A DNA stretch of 64,000 nucleotides, from assembly GCF_018919265.1 (NCBI RefSeq), contig NZ_JAHLQO010000005.1:186001-250000 (forward strand), given 5' to 3'. The notes beneath the pieces are model-generated. The model did not search any database and was not told where the DNA came from. It saw only the letters and a list, made by a program, of their open reading frames with translations. Below are positions 1 to 9,186 of the stretch, piece by piece. The position numbers and the translations under genes are program-made. Source of the stretch: Peptoniphilus ovalis. GTDB lineage: Bacteria; Bacillota; Clostridia; Tissierellales; Peptoniphilaceae. Each line of letters opens with the position of its first letter. Position 1 is the stretch's first letter.

Positions 1-567
1 GTTGGAAATCTTGAAAAAGAGGAAGTTAGAGAAATTGCAAAAAAATATAATCTTTCCACTGCAAATAAAAAGGATTCTACAGGAATTTGTTTTATTGGCG
101 AGAGAGATTTCAATGAATTTTTAGATCAATTCTTATTTACAAAGCCAGGCGAAATTGTTGATGAAAAAGGCAATGTCCTAGGTGAACATTCCGGTCTAAT
201 GCACTATACTATTGGTCAAAGACGAGGAATTGGAATTGGTGGAGTTGGAAGTGGAGAGCCCTTCTTTGTAGCTGATAAGGATCTTAAGAAAAATCAGTTA
301 ATAGTTGCACAAGGTTTAAATAATCCTATTCTTTACAAAGATGAATTCGAAGTAGAGGACTTATTCTGGATTACAGAAGTGCCAAGTTTTCCACTAAAAG
401 CTTGCGTCAAAATTAGATACAGAGCCAGAGACGAAGGTGCCGAACTAGTTAAAGAAAATGATACTTATAAAGTAAAGCTAGACAATCCATTAAAAGGCAT
501 TACTCCTGGTCAAGTATGTGTTTTTTATCAAGGCGAAATTTGTCTTGGTTCAGGTATTATTAAATAA
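1..567 (+). CDS. mnmA: tRNA-specific 2-thiouridylase MnmA (C-terminal part, cut by window start)
   Basis: This is the C-terminal half of the enzyme that thiolates U34 of tRNA Lys, Glu and Gln in the cytoplasm. The reading frame is open from base 1. It carries the MnmA signature DSTGICFIGER at fragment codons 25-35, with the second catalytic cysteine at codon 30. Further along come PGEIVDEKGNVLGEH, LMHYTIGQRRGIGIGG and the C-terminal beta-barrel region, ending in a TAA at 565-567. An internal ATG at 199 is not the real start, because the conserved motifs begin well upstream of it. The N-terminal PP-loop ATPase domain lies outside the window. rplY follows after 14 nt, so the two may be co-transcribed. 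Confidence 0.95.
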   Translation, partial: VGNLEKEEVREIAKKYNLSTANKKDSTGICFIGERDFNEFLDQFLFTKPGEIVDEKGNVLGEHSGLMHYTIGQRRGIGIGGVGSGEPFFVADKDLKKNQLIVAQGLNNPILYKDEFEVEDLFWITEVPSFPLKACVKIRYRARDEGAELVKENDTYKVKLDNPLKGITPGQVCVFYQGEICLGSGIIK

Positions 568-581
568 ATTTGGAGGTTTAT

Positions 582-1220
582 ATGAAATTAAATTTAAAGA
601 CAAGAGACTCTAAGGGTAAAAACAAAGTAGACAAACTTAGAGCAAATGGTGAAGTTCCTGGAGTTATTTATTCAAAAGGACAAGAAGCTAAGGTAGTTAA
701 AGGACTTGAAAAAGACCTTTTAAAAATGTATCAAACTGAAGGATACTCAAATATATTTGAAGTAGAAGTTGATGGAGAAACTATTTCAGTTCTATTCAAA
801 GATGTTCAAATGCACCACATTAAAAATGCTATGGTTCACTTTGACCTATTTGAAGTAGATATGAATGTTGAACTTACTGTTGATATTCCAGTAGTTCTTG
901 AAGGTAGAGATGAAATTAGAGTTCAACCATCATCTCTTATCCAAGTTCTTAACGAAATTCAAGTTACATGTCTTCCTAAGAATCTTCCATCAGAAGCAAT
1001 TGTTAACGTAGTTGACATGCAAATTGGCGATGTATTAACTGTTGCTGATCTTGATATTGCTAAAGATGAAAACATTAAGATTGAACTTGACCCAGAAGAA
1101 ACAGTTGCTTCATTAGTAGAACCAACTGAAGAAGTTGAACCAGAAGAAACTGAAGGCGAAGAAGTATCAGCTGAAGTTCCTACAGTATCTGAAACTGAAG
1201 AAGCTTCTGAAGAAGAATAA
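582..1220 (+). CDS. rplY: 50S ribosomal protein L25/general stress protein Ctc
   Basis: This 212-residue protein belongs to the long TL5/CTC form of L25, which binds 5S rRNA. The N-terminal L25 beta-barrel (about residues 1-90, starting MKLNLKTRDSKGKNKVDKLR) is followed by the C-terminal TL5 domain. The last ~30 residues are a low-complexity, Glu-rich tail, a common extension in this family. I chose ATG 582 because GGAGG at 572-576 sits at the right distance; the longer TTG-initiated frame from 570 would overlap that site. A Rho-independent terminator follows directly. Confidence 0.93.
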   Translation: MKLNLKTRDSKGKNKVDKLRANGEVPGVIYSKGQEAKVVKGLEKDLLKMYQTEGYSNIFEVEVDGETISVLFKDVQMHHIKNAMVHFDLFEVDMNVELTVDIPVVLEGRDEIRVQPSSLIQVLNEIQVTCLPKNLPSEAIVNVVDMQIGDVLTVADLDIAKDENIKIELDPEETVASLVEPTEEVEPEETEGEEVSAEVPTVSETEEASEEE

Positions 1221-1232
1221 TTTTTATAAAAA

Positions 1233-1260
1233 TAGAGGACTTAATGTCCTCTTATTTTTT
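1233..1260 (+). terminator. Rho-independent terminator after rplY
   Basis: The inverted repeat AGAGGAC...GTCCTCT (1234-1252) is followed by a T-rich run. It lies 13 nt after the rplY stop codon. Confidence 0.85.
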
Positions 1261-1273
1261 TACAAATTTTTAC

Positions 1274-1306
1274 AAAAAATCTGCTGGATTGCTCCAACAG
1301 ATTTTC
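1274..1306 (-). terminator. Terminator of the ABC/GntR operon
   Basis: Read on the minus strand, ATCTGTTGGA and TCCAGCAGAT form a stem followed by seven Ts. It lies just downstream of the permease gene and faces the rplY terminator, so the convergent units are insulated from each other. Confidence 0.8.
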
Positions 1307-1326
1307 ATCTCATTTTATTTAATTTT

Positions 1327-2106
1327 TTAACCTACAGAAACTCTATTTTTGTGTTCAAAGTATGTTATACCAAGAAGTACAATTGCTTCTATTAGACATA
1401 ATCCAAAAAATACAAAGGCCCCTCCATCAACACTTATACTATCAGTATTTATTTCAAGAGCAATGTTTGTAATAATTCCTAATCTATCTATTACAAATAT
1501 TGCTGCAGTTTCAAAAAGTGAAGTAAGGGCATAAACTAAAACTGGACCACCTAGTCCAAACTTTCTAAGCCTTTTTTCTGAGCCAACTGATATTGAAAAA
1601 ATAATTTTTGAAATTGAATATATTAAATAAGTTATCCCAAAAACTATAAGGATTAAAACTGTATCCCATCCAGCAGCTGCTGCAGCCTTTGAAAGCTCTA
1701 CAAAAATTTGATTCATTATACCAAATACATCTAATCCTTTACTAAATCCATCTGTCATCATAAGACTTATAAAGCAAGCACCATTTATTATTGAATAAAT
1801 AAAAAGTGTTATAACATAATATATAAGCCTTGAAAAGGTCTTATCAGAAGCACTAGCTGGTATTGATTGGTAAAATAAAGCTGATTTACCATAATATAGC
1901 TGATAATCTTCAACTATAATTGTAATTTCTGCCGCCATAAAAAAGGCAATAACACCAAAAACACTAAATCCAAGTACAATTTCTGCCCAAGAAAGATTCA
2001 TAGCACTCAAGAAAAAAGTCAAAAGCGTTGCAACTATTGGCGCCACTATTAAAAACCAATTTGTTGAAAAATGTCTTTTAAGTTGATGAGCAAGTAATTT
2101 TCCCAT
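1327..2106 (-). CDS. ABC transporter permease, six-helix type (ABC-2-like)
   Basis: This is a 259-residue integral membrane protein with about six hydrophobic segments (the first near residues 20-42, the last near 230-250). It has no recognisable catalytic motif, as expected for the membrane half of an ABC exporter. It starts at the base after the stop codon of the upstream ATPase gene (TAAATG), so translation is very likely coupled. The GntR-ATPase-permease order is the YtrA/BcrA-type cassette that exports peptides or antibiotics or responds to envelope stress in Firmicutes. The exact substrate cannot be read from sequence. Confidence 0.8.
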   Translation of the reverse strand: MGKLLAHQLKRHFSTNWFLIVAPIVATLLTFFLSAMNLSWAEIVLGFSVFGVIAFFMAAEITIIVEDYQLYYGKSALFYQSIPASASDKTFSRLIYYVITLFIYSIINGACFISLMMTDGFSKGLDVFGIMNQIFVELSKAAAAAGWDTVLILIVFGITYLIYSISKIIFSISVGSEKRLRKFGLGGPVLVYALTSLFETAAIFVIDRLGIITNIALEINTDSISVDGGAFVFFGLCLIEAIVLLGITYFEHKNRVSVG

Positions 2107-2793
2107 TTAAAATACCTCCGTAAAATAATCTTCAACACCCATATTGTGTTCATTTCTAATTTCATCTACTGTCTTATTTAAATAAATTTTACCATCTGAT
2201 AGGAATAAAACTCTGTCAAGTAGAGGCTCAATTTGACTGATTAAATGCGTTGAAATAATTAAAATGGAATCTTCCCTAAAATTATTTAAAATGATGTTAA
2301 TAATGGATTTTCTCGCTGAAGGATCCACACCAGAGATTGGCTCATCAAGTAAATATATATCAGTATTTCTTGAAAGACTAAGAGCAATTTGCATCTTTTC
2401 TCTCATTCCCTTACTCATCTCTTTAACCTTTGACTTTAACGGAAGATTAAACTCGTTAAATAATTTATAAAACTTATCTTCATCGAAATCTTTAAAGAAA
2501 GTTTTGTAAGTACTTACAACTTCTTTTACAGATAATTTTTCATCAAGAGCAAACTTATCAGGTTGATAAGAAACTTCTTCATAAGTTTTGTAATCAGGTT
2601 TTCTATCGTTAATTAAAACTTCGCCTTTATAAGTCATCTCAAGACCAGCTAAAATTCTAAGAAGAGTTGACTTACCGCTACCATTTGAACCAACAAGACC
2701 AACAATTTGTCCGCCTTCCAAGTCTAAATTTAAATTATCTAAGACTTTGTGCTTATAGCTCATGTTTAAATTTTTTATTTCAATTTTACTCAC
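2107..2793 (-). CDS. ABC transporter ATP-binding protein
   Basis: This is the cytoplasmic ATPase of the cassette. The Walker A GSNGSGKST lies near residue 36 and the Walker B YLLDEPISGVDPSA near residue 145. An LSKGMR-type signature (EMSKGMREKMQIALSL) and a switch histidine in ISTHLI are also present. I placed the start at GTG 2793 because GGAGGGATAAAA precedes it on the minus strand; an upstream in-frame ATG would overlap gntR further. The gene overlaps the 3' end of the GntR gene by 8 nt and abuts the permease gene, so all three form one operon. Confidence 0.92.
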   Translation of the reverse strand: MSKIEIKNLNMSYKHKVLDNLNLDLEGGQIVGLVGSNGSGKSTLLRILAGLEMTYKGEVLINDRKPDYKTYEEVSYQPDKFALDEKLSVKEVVSTYKTFFKDFDEDKFYKLFNEFNLPLKSKVKEMSKGMREKMQIALSLSRNTDIYLLDEPISGVDPSARKSIINIILNNFREDSILIISTHLISQIEPLLDRVLFLSDGKIYLNKTVDEIRNEHNMGVEDYFTEVF

Positions 2794-3151
2794 TTTTATC
2801 CCTCCAGTACTCATCTAACATTTTTATTGATTTATCTCTATCAAGTTCAAGCTTGTTTGCAACATCGATTAAATCATCGCAGGATTTATAAAAAGCCTCA
2901 TTTGCAATTTTTTCAATTAAATTTAAATCTTCAGTTACAAATCTTCCAGAAGTTCTATTTGACTTTGCAAGTCCTTCTCGCTCTAATTCCTGCAAAGCCC
3001 TTTGAACAGTATTTGGATTAACAGCATAACTTTCTGCTAAATTTCTCACAGTATCCATTTTCTCTCCACTTTTCCATTCTCCACTAGAAATCTTTAACTT
3101 AAAATCTTCTAAGAGCTGGATATATATAGGTCTATTATTATCAAATTCCAA
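2786..3151 (-). CDS. GntR-family transcriptional regulator, YtrA type
   Basis: This 121-residue protein has an N-terminal winged helix-turn-helix (RPIYIQLLEDFKLKI, then VNPNTVQRALQELEREGL) and only a short C-terminal helix tail. That architecture is the YtrA subfamily, which typically represses its own ABC-transporter operon. Translation starts at TTG 3151 behind AAAGGAGG. A 15-bp palindrome 40 nt upstream (3191-3205) is the probable operator. The inducing signal is unknown. Confidence 0.9.
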   Translation of the reverse strand: MEFDNNRPIYIQLLEDFKLKISSGEWKSGEKMDTVRNLAESYAVNPNTVQRALQELEREGLAKSNRTSGRFVTEDLNLIEKIANEAFYKSCDDLIDVANKLELDRDKSIKMLDEYWRDKSE

Positions 3152-3190
3152 AATATAACCTCCTTTTGTATTGTTGTACCAACTCCTTAA

Positions 3191-3205
3191 TACAATATTA
3201 TTGTA
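3191..3205. promoter_or_regulatory. Palindromic operator candidate for the GntR/ABC operon
   Basis: TACAATATTATTGTA is a perfect palindrome around its central base. It lies upstream of the TTG start of the GntR gene, and a partial repeat (TTGTATTGTTGTAC) lies nearer the gene at 3166-3179. YtrA-type regulators bind such inverted repeats over their own promoter; the assignment here is inferred from position. Confidence 0.55.
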
Positions 3206-3344
3206 CTAGCCCCTCCATACAATTGCAAGTACTTTTTTTATTTTTTTTTAAATTTATGTATTTTATTTAAATCTTTAAAAAGTGACAATTTTTAAAAAAA
3301 TCTGAATGGCATTGCATAGAGTTTAAATAAATCTAGACATGAAA

Positions 3345-3370
3345 AAAGGAAGCTCTAAGGCTTCCTCTTT
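3345..3370 (-). terminator. Terminator after hbd
   Basis: On the minus strand AGGAAGCC...AGCTTCCT forms a hairpin followed by a run of Ts. It lies about 20 nt beyond the hbd stop codon. Confidence 0.8.
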
Positions 3371-3386
3371 ATCTAAATTTATTAAA

Positions 3387-4223
3387 TTAATATTTGTAGA
3401 ATCCTTCTCCTGTTTTTCTACCAAGAAGGCCAGCTCTAACCATTTTCTTAAGAAGTGGGTGAGCTCTGTATTTTGGATCGCCAAATTCTGTGTAAAGTAC
3501 ATCCATTATTGCAAGCACGATATCAAGTCCTACTAAGTCTCCTAGAGCTAATGGTCCCATTGGGTGGTTTGCTCCAAGCTTCATTGCTGTGTCGATATCT
3601 TCTACAGATGCTACTCCTTCTGCATATATTCCAATAGCTTCGTTAATCATTGGAATTAGAATTCTATTTACTACAAATCCTGGTGCTTCATCTACTTCTA
3701 CTGGTGTTTTTCCAATTTCTTTAGATAATTCAATTATCATATCTTTAACTTTTTCATCAGTTTTCTTTCCAGAAATAACTTCTACAAGTTTCATTGCTGG
3801 AACTGGGTTAAAGAAGTGCATTCCAATTACTTTTTCAGGTCTTTGTGTAGCTGATCCAATGTCAGTTATTGAAAGAGATGATGTGTTTGAAGCAAGAACT
3901 GTTTTTTCATCACATTTTTCGCAAAGTTCAGTAAAGATTGCTTTTTTAACTTTTGGGTTTTCTGTTGCTGCTTCAATGATAAGGTCACAGTCTTTTACAT
4001 CTTCAATATCACTTGAATATTTAAGATTTTTTAGTGCCTTGTCCATTTCTTCTTGAGTCATTCTTTCTTTAGAGACATTTTTTTCATATCCCTTTTCGAT
4101 TTTTCCCTTAGCGTTTTCTAATGCTTCTGGTGCAATATCTCTAACTATTACTTCATGATAAGGTGCAAGTACTTGAGCAATTCCTGCTCCCATTGTACCT
4201 GATCCAATTACTGCTATTTTCAT
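3387..4223 (-). CDS. hbd: 3-hydroxybutyryl-CoA dehydrogenase
   Basis: This enzyme reduces acetoacetyl-CoA to 3-hydroxybutyryl-CoA with NAD(P)H in the butyrate/crotonyl-CoA pathway. The 278-residue length is standard. The N-terminal Rossmann motif [12 protein letters not shown] covers residues 7-18. [15 protein letters not shown] holds the catalytic His, and the C-terminal helical domain contains [15 protein letters not shown]. It is the last gene of the thl-crt-hbd operon, 13 nt after crt. No bcd, etfAB or butyrate-kinase/CoA-transferase genes lie nearby, so the final steps of butyrate formation, if present, are encoded elsewhere. Confidence 0.95.
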   Translation of the reverse strand: MKIAVIGSGTMGAGIAQVLAPYHEVIVRDIAPEALENAKGKIEKGYEKNVSKERMTQEEMDKALKNLKYSSDIEDVKDCDLIIEAATENPKVKKAIFTELCEKCDEKTVLASNTSSLSITDIGSATQRPEKVIGMHFFNPVPAMKLVEVISGKKTDEKVKDMIIELSKEIGKTPVEVDEAPGFVVNRILIPMINEAIGIYAEGVASVEDIDTAMKLGANHPMGPLALGDLVGLDIVLAIMDVLYTEFGDPKYRAHPLLKKMVRAGLLGRKTGEGFYKY

Positions 4224-4236
4224 ATTTTATTCTCCC

Positions 4237-5019
4237 TTATTTGCCTTCAAATTCTGATTTTCTCTTATTTAAAAATGCATCCATACCTTCTTTTTGGTCG
4301 TTTGTTGCAAAACATAGGCCAAAGTGAGTTTTTTCAATTTGCATTGCTGTATCTATATCTGTTTGTGATCCGTTTACAATTGCTTGTTTAGAATATTCAA
4401 CAGCTTTTGGAGCATGAGATGCAATGCTATTTGCCATTTCAATTGCTTTATCTAATAATTCTTCAGGTTCATATACATGGTTTACAAGACCGATTCTAAG
4501 TGCTTCTTCAGCATTTATCATTCTTGTTGTATAGATAAGTTCTTTTGCATATCCTGGTCCAACTAATCTTGAAAGTCTTTGAGTTCCTCCAAATCCTGGT
4601 GTTATTCCAAGACCAACTTCAGGTTGACCAAATTTTGCTTTACTTGATGCTACTCTTATATCACATGCAATAGAAATTTCACATCCTCCACCTAGAGCAA
4701 ATCCGTTAACTGCTGCAATTACTGGAACTCTACATTTTTCAATTTCCATGAAAGTATCCATTCCAAGTTTTGCGAAGTCATAAGCTTCACTTGCTGTGAA
4801 TTTTGCCATTTCTGAAATGTCTGCACCTGCTACAAAGGATTTTCCAGCACCTGTAACTATAATACATCTAACTTCTTCTTTCTTTTCCATTTCTGCAAAG
4901 AATGTATTGATTTCTCTTAGCATTTCTGAATTTAGAGCATTTAAGCTTTTTTCTCTATTAAGAGTAAGAAGAATAACGCCATTTTCTTTTTCTTCTACAA
5001 TTAAAAATTTATACTCCAT
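4237..5019 (-). CDS. crt: Enoyl-CoA hydratase/crotonase
   Basis: This enzyme dehydrates 3-hydroxybutyryl-CoA to crotonyl-CoA. It is 260 residues long. The oxyanion-hole segments are AGADISEM and GFALGGGCEISIACD, and the catalytic Glu region is FGQPEVGLGITPGFGGTQRL. I set the start at ATG 5019, preceded by GGAAGGGAC that overlaps the end of thl; one base separates the thl stop from this ATG, so coupling is likely. A longer upstream start inside thl is possible but is not needed for the fold. Confidence 0.95.
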   Translation of the reverse strand: MEYKFLIVEEKENGVILLTLNREKSLNALNSEMLREINTFFAEMEKKEEVRCIIVTGAGKSFVAGADISEMAKFTASEAYDFAKLGMDTFMEIEKCRVPVIAAVNGFALGGGCEISIACDIRVASSKAKFGQPEVGLGITPGFGGTQRLSRLVGPGYAKELIYTTRMINAEEALRIGLVNHVYEPEELLDKAIEMANSIASHAPKAVEYSKQAIVNGSQTDIDTAMQIEKTHFGLCFATNDQKEGMDAFLNKRKSEFEGK

Positions 5020-5020
5020 A

Positions 5021-6208
5021 TTAGTCCCTTCCAACAACTAGGGCAGTTCCCATTCCACCGCCTATGCATAGTGTTGCAAGTCCTTTTTTAGAATCTCTTT
5101 TTTGCATTTCATAAAGTAGTGTAGTTAAAATTCTAGCTCCACTTGCTCCAATTGGGTGACCAAGTGCAATTGCTCCACCATTTACGTTTACTTTATCCAT
5201 ATCAAATTTCATTTCTTTACCAACTGCACATGCTTGTGCTGCGAAAGCTTCGTTTGATTCAATTAGATCTAGATCTTCTACTGATAATCCAGCTTTTTCA
5301 AGTGCTTTTGTTGATGAAGGAATTGGTCCAGTTCCCATGATTTTTGGATCAACACCAGCTGTTGCATAAGAAATAATATAAGCTAGAGGAGTAACTCCTA
5401 GTTCTTTAGCTTTTGATTCTTTCATGATTACAAGCATTGCCGCTCCATCGTTAATACCAGATGCGTTACCAGCTGTTACTGTACCGCCATCTTTTTTGAA
5501 TGCTGGTTTTAATTTTGCAAGGCTTTCTACAGTTACACCTTCTCTAATATGCTCGTCAGTGTCTACAACTGTTACATTGCCTTTTCTATCTTTAACTTCA
5601 ACAGGAACAATTTCGTCTTTGAATTTTCCTTCTTTTCTAGCTTTTTCTGCATTATTTTGAGATCTTGTAGCAAGTTCATCTTGCATTTCTCTTGTAATAC
5701 CGTATTTTTCTGCTACATTTTCAGCTGTAATTCCCATGTGGTAGTCGTTGAATGCATCCCAAAGACCATCTTTAATCATTGTATCAACAACTTTTTTGTC
5801 TCCCATTCTTGCTCCCCATCTTTCGTTTAATAGAGCGTATGGAGCCATTGACATGTTTTCTGTACCACCAGCTAAAACAATTTCAGCATCTCCAGCTTTA
5901 ATTGCTTGAGCAGCTAAACTTACAGCACGTAGACCTGAACCACAAACAATATTGATTGTTATTGCAGGAGTTTTAATATCTATTCCAGCGCCAAGTACAA
6001 CTTGTCTTGCAACGTTTTGTCCTTGTGCAGCTTGAAGTACATTACCAATGTATGCTTCGTCTACCATATCATTTGTTACATTAGCTCTTTTAAGAGCTTC
6101 TTTAACTGCTACTACTCCAAGATCTACTGCTGATGTAGATTTAAATTGTCCACCAAAACTACCTACAGCTGTTCTTGCAGCTGATGCTATAACTATTCTT
6201 TCTTCCAT
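5021..6208 (-). CDS. thlA: Acetyl-CoA C-acetyltransferase (thiolase)
   Basis: This enzyme condenses two acetyl-CoA to acetoacetyl-CoA, the entry step of the C4 pathway. It is 395 residues, a normal thiolase length. The nucleophile is Cys89 in the motif CGSGLRAV. The second active-site motifs are [16 protein letters not shown] (His) and the C-terminal CIGGGMGTA (Cys). The start at 6208 follows AAGGAGGAAGCA. It heads the thl-crt-hbd operon; a 20-bp perfect palindrome lies in its leader at 6247-6266. Confidence 0.95.
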   Translation of the reverse strand: MEERIVIASAARTAVGSFGGQFKSTSAVDLGVVAVKEALKRANVTNDMVDEAYIGNVLQAAQGQNVARQVVLGAGIDIKTPAITINIVCGSGLRAVSLAAQAIKAGDAEIVLAGGTENMSMAPYALLNERWGARMGDKKVVDTMIKDGLWDAFNDYHMGITAENVAEKYGITREMQDELATRSQNNAEKARKEGKFKDEIVPVEVKDRKGNVTVVDTDEHIREGVTVESLAKLKPAFKKDGGTVTAGNASGINDGAAMLVIMKESKAKELGVTPLAYIISYATAGVDPKIMGTGPIPSSTKALEKAGLSVEDLDLIESNEAFAAQACAVGKEMKFDMDKVNVNGGAIALGHPIGASGARILTTLLYEMQKRDSKKGLATLCIGGGMGTALVVGRD

Positions 6209-6246
6209 TGCTTCCTCCTTGTAATTCACGGCTTTTGCCCTAATTT

Positions 6247-6266
6247 AAAGCAAAAATTTTTGCTTT
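6247..6266. promoter_or_regulatory. Perfect 20-bp palindrome in the thl leader
   Basis: AAAGCAAAAATTTTTGCTTT is self-complementary without a loop and lies 39 nt upstream of the thl start. It could be a regulator binding site or a hairpin in the 5' leader. It does not match the Rex consensus (TTGTGA-N6-TCACAA). The rest of 6209-6418 is AT-rich and holds no gene that I can see. Confidence 0.4.
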
Positions 6267-6418
6267 ATACTTTACAACTTCTTCCTTAAATATGAATATA
6301 TAAGATTTAATAAATTAAGAATTAAATTGTAAAGAATAATTTTTCTAATTCCCTATTTATGGTCTTTACATAAAATAGTTACCCCAAAACTATTTAATAT
6401 AAAATATTCTAGTAAAGA

Positions 6419-7522
6419 TTAATGGATTTTTTCGATTATATCCACTATTTTTTTTGCTGCGTTTCCATCTCCATAGGGATTTATTGCCTTTGCCATTTCG
6501 TCGTATAATTTTTTATCATCTAGTAGTGAAATAATATTATTGTAGACATCACTGTATTCTGTTCCAATTAGCTTTGCAGTTTTTGCCTCGATGCCTTCCA
6601 TTCTTTCTGTTTCATTTCTCACAACTAATACAGGCTTACCTAAAGATGGTGCCTCTTCTTGCACTCCTCCTGAATCAGTTATTACAAATTTGACTTTATT
6701 CATCAAATTTGAGAAAGGCAAATAGGATAGCGGTTCAATTAAATGAACTCTATCTAGATCAGAAAAATATTTATTTGCAATTTCTCTAACTATTGGGTTT
6801 AGGTGAACTGGAAAAATAATTTCAACATTTTCCCTTTCTTCAACTACCCTTTTCACAGCAGAGAATATATTTTCCATGGGCTCTCCCCAATTTTCTCTTC
6901 TGTGAGAAGTTAAAAGAATCACATCTTTATTATAATCTATATTGTCTAAAATTTCATTGCCAAATTCATATTTCTCTTTAACGGAATACTTTAGTGCATC
7001 GATAACTGTATTTCCTGTGATGTAAATACTGTCTTCATCATAGCCTTCACGCAGTAAATTGTTTTTATTGGCAATTGTTGGTGCAAAATGAAAATTTGTA
7101 ACTATTCCAGTTAATTTTCTATTTGCTTCTTCTGGATAAGGTGAATAAATATTTCCAGAGCGAAGTCCTGCCTCAACATGACCAACTTTAATCTTTTTAT
7201 AAAAAGCTGCCAAGGCTGCTGCAAATACTGTAGTTGTATCTCCTTGAACTAAAAGTATGTCTGGCTTTAATTCATCTAGCACCTTTTCTAGACCAAGAAG
7301 AGTCTTTGTAGTAACTTCTGTAAGAGATTGTCCCTTTTTAAATATATTTAAATCATAATCAGGAACTATATCGAAAATTTCTAGCACTTGATCAAGCATT
7401 TCTCTGTGCTGTCCAGTTACGCAAGTGTAACTTTCTATTTTATCTCTTTTCTGTATTTCCTTTATAATTGGCGCCATCTTTATTCCCTCGGGTCTAGTAC
7501 CAAATACAAATAATACCTTCAA
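6419..7522 (-). CDS. wecB: UDP-N-acetylglucosamine 2-epimerase (non-hydrolysing)
   Basis: This enzyme interconverts UDP-GlcNAc and UDP-ManNAc in the cytoplasm. The product supplies ManNAc for the teichoic-acid-type linkage unit. It has 367 residues, with GTRPEGIKMAPII at the N-terminus, VQGDTTTVFAAAL, HVEAGLRSGN, SHRRENWGEPM and TDSGGVQEEAPS in the usual order. Translation starts at TTG 7522 after AAGGAGGAATAGA. It ends the operon tsaC2-rpiB-upp-tagO-wecB. A TagA-type transferase that could use the product is at 32.6-33.3 kb. Confidence 0.93.
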   Translation of the reverse strand: MKVLFVFGTRPEGIKMAPIIKEIQKRDKIESYTCVTGQHREMLDQVLEIFDIVPDYDLNIFKKGQSLTEVTTKTLLGLEKVLDELKPDILLVQGDTTTVFAAALAAFYKKIKVGHVEAGLRSGNIYSPYPEEANRKLTGIVTNFHFAPTIANKNNLLREGYDEDSIYITGNTVIDALKYSVKEKYEFGNEILDNIDYNKDVILLTSHRRENWGEPMENIFSAVKRVVEERENVEIIFPVHLNPIVREIANKYFSDLDRVHLIEPLSYLPFSNLMNKVKFVITDSGGVQEEAPSLGKPVLVVRNETERMEGIEAKTAKLIGTEYSDVYNNIISLLDDKKLYDEMAKAINPYGDGNAAKKIVDIIEKIH

Positions 7523-7523
7523 T

Positions 7524-8552
7524 CTATTCCTCCTTATTTTTTAGCATTCCCGCAGCCACTCCAGTTATAAGTATTAAAATCAATACTCCAATGGAAATTA
7601 AAAGTCCAATTGATGAGTGGAATTTTGATATTATATTTGCGAGAAGTCCAAATATTATTGATATTGAATACAATATTACAACAACTTGTCTTTGATTAAG
7701 TCCCATATTTAAAAGTCTGTGATGAAGGTGTCCTTTATCTGCCTCAACCATGCTTCTGCCTGAGAGTTTTCTTCTAAGCATTGCAAAGGCTGTATCAAAT
7801 ACTGGCACTCCAAGAATTAATACAGGTACAAAAATCATTAGGATTGCAGCTTGTTTTAAAAATCCTGCAATACTTATATATGAAAGCATAAATCCAAGAT
7901 ATAATGCCCCAGTATCTCCCATAAAAATTTTAGCTGGGTTAAAGTTAAAGGGCAAGAATCCAAGACATGCTCCAGCAACTAATGCGCATACTAAGCTTAC
8001 ATCAGTGTGTCCCATTTCATAAGTTATAAAAAACATTGAAATTGCACAAATCATTGATACTCCCGATGCAAGCCCATCAAGTCCATCTATTAAATTAATT
8101 GTATTAGTAATTCCACAAACCCAAAATATTGTCACCGGTATTGACAATAAGTTTAAAATAAATATTGCATCTTGAAAGTCAAAGGGATTTGTGAAAAATT
8201 CAATTCTTATCCCCACTACTATTAATACTATTGATGCAATTATTTGAAATCCAAATTTAAGTTTCGGCGAAAGGCCATATTTATCATCAACAAGTCCAGA
8301 AATTGCAATAAGTGATGAGCTGATTATTAGTGCTACAAGTTCCTTTGAAATATCTAAAAATACTAACAGTAAAACTGTAACCACAAAATAAATTGCAACT
8401 CCACCGCCTACTGGTATTGGCTTTTTATGAACCCTTCTGTTGTCCTTTGGAATGTCTAAATATCCAAATTTTACTGCGAGCTTAATTGTAAAGGGCATTA
8501 AAATAAATGTGCCAAAAAAAGCTGCAATAAAGGGTATTATAAATTTTTGCAT
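7524..8552 (-). CDS. tagO: Undecaprenyl-phosphate GlcNAc-1-phosphate transferase (MraY/WecA/TagO family)
   Basis: This polytopic membrane enzyme transfers GlcNAc-1-P from UDP-GlcNAc to undecaprenyl phosphate, the first step of wall teichoic acid or related glycopolymer assembly. It is 342 residues with about ten hydrophobic segments. Conserved cytoplasmic motifs are DDKYGLSPKLKF, TINLIDGLDGLASG, NFNPAKIFMGDTGALYLG and the His-rich KGHLHHRLL. It sits between upp and wecB with only 1-9 nt gaps. Distinguishing it from other WecA-like enzymes is not possible from sequence, but pairing with wecB supports the TagO role. Confidence 0.9.
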   Translation of the reverse strand: MQKFIIPFIAAFFGTFILMPFTIKLAVKFGYLDIPKDNRRVHKKPIPVGGGVAIYFVVTVLLLVFLDISKELVALIISSSLIAISGLVDDKYGLSPKLKFGFQIIASIVLIVVGIRIEFFTNPFDFQDAIFILNLLSIPVTIFWVCGITNTINLIDGLDGLASGVSMICAISMFFITYEMGHTDVSLVCALVAGACLGFLPFNFNPAKIFMGDTGALYLGFMLSYISIAGFLKQAAILMIFVPVLILGVPVFDTAFAMLRRKLSGRSMVEADKGHLHHRLLNMGLNQRQVVVILYSISIIFGLLANIISKFHSSIGLLISIGVLILILITGVAAGMLKNKEE

Positions 8553-8561
8553 ATTTTCCTC

Positions 8562-9185
8562 TTATTTCGTTCCAAAAAGTCTGTCTCCTGCATCACCAAG
8601 GCCTGGAACTATATATCCATGATCATTTAATTTTTCGTCAATTGCAGCTACATAAATTTCCACATCAGGATGAGCTTCTTCGACAGCTTTTATTCCTTCA
8701 GGTGCAGCTAAAAGATTTATTGCCTTTATATTTGTTGCCCCATGTCTTTTAAGTTCATCAATTGCTTCGATAAGTGAGCCTCCAGTTGCAAGCATTGGGT
8801 CGACTATAATCATAAGTCTTGATGATACATCACTTGGAAATTTAGAGTAATAAGTAACTGGATTTAATGTTTCTGGATCTCTATACATTCCCACATGGCC
8901 AACTCTTGCAGCAGGAATAATTGTAAGAAGACCTTCCACCATTCCAAGACCTGCTCTTAGAATAGGAACAATTCCAATTTTTTTGCCAGATATTACTCTT
9001 CCAGTAGTCTTTGTAATTGGAGTTTCTATTTCAATTTCTTCCATTTCTAAATCCCTTGTAACTTCGTAACCCATTAGAGTTGCAATTTCATTTACAAGTT
9101 GTCTAAATTCCATGGAACTAGTGTCTTTTTTTCTAATTATTGTCATTTTATGTTCAATAAGTGGATGTGATATTACTTTTGCCAT
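8562..9185 (-). CDS. upp: Uracil phosphoribosyltransferase
   Basis: This enzyme converts uracil and PRPP to UMP in pyrimidine salvage. The 207-residue length matches the family. Motifs are [11 protein letters not shown], the PRPP loop [15 protein letters not shown] and the C-terminal uracil-binding [12 protein letters not shown]. It is one base away from rpiB and nine from tagO, inside the tsaC2-to-wecB operon. The tsaC2-rpiB-upp-wecB order resembles the ywlC-rpiB-upp-mnaA neighbourhood of many Firmicutes. Confidence 0.96.
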   Translation of the reverse strand: MAKVISHPLIEHKMTIIRKKDTSSMEFRQLVNEIATLMGYEVTRDLEMEEIEIETPITKTTGRVISGKKIGIVPILRAGLGMVEGLLTIIPAARVGHVGMYRDPETLNPVTYYSKFPSDVSSRLMIIVDPMLATGGSLIEAIDELKRHGATNIKAINLLAAPEGIKAVEEAHPDVEIYVAAIDEKLNDHGYIVPGLGDAGDRLFGTK

Positions 9186-9186
9186 A

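Noticed and set aside
1135-1395. 86-residue frame overlapping the end of rplY
   Set aside because: Out of frame with rplY and crossing two terminators; Lys/Phe-rich shadow sequence.
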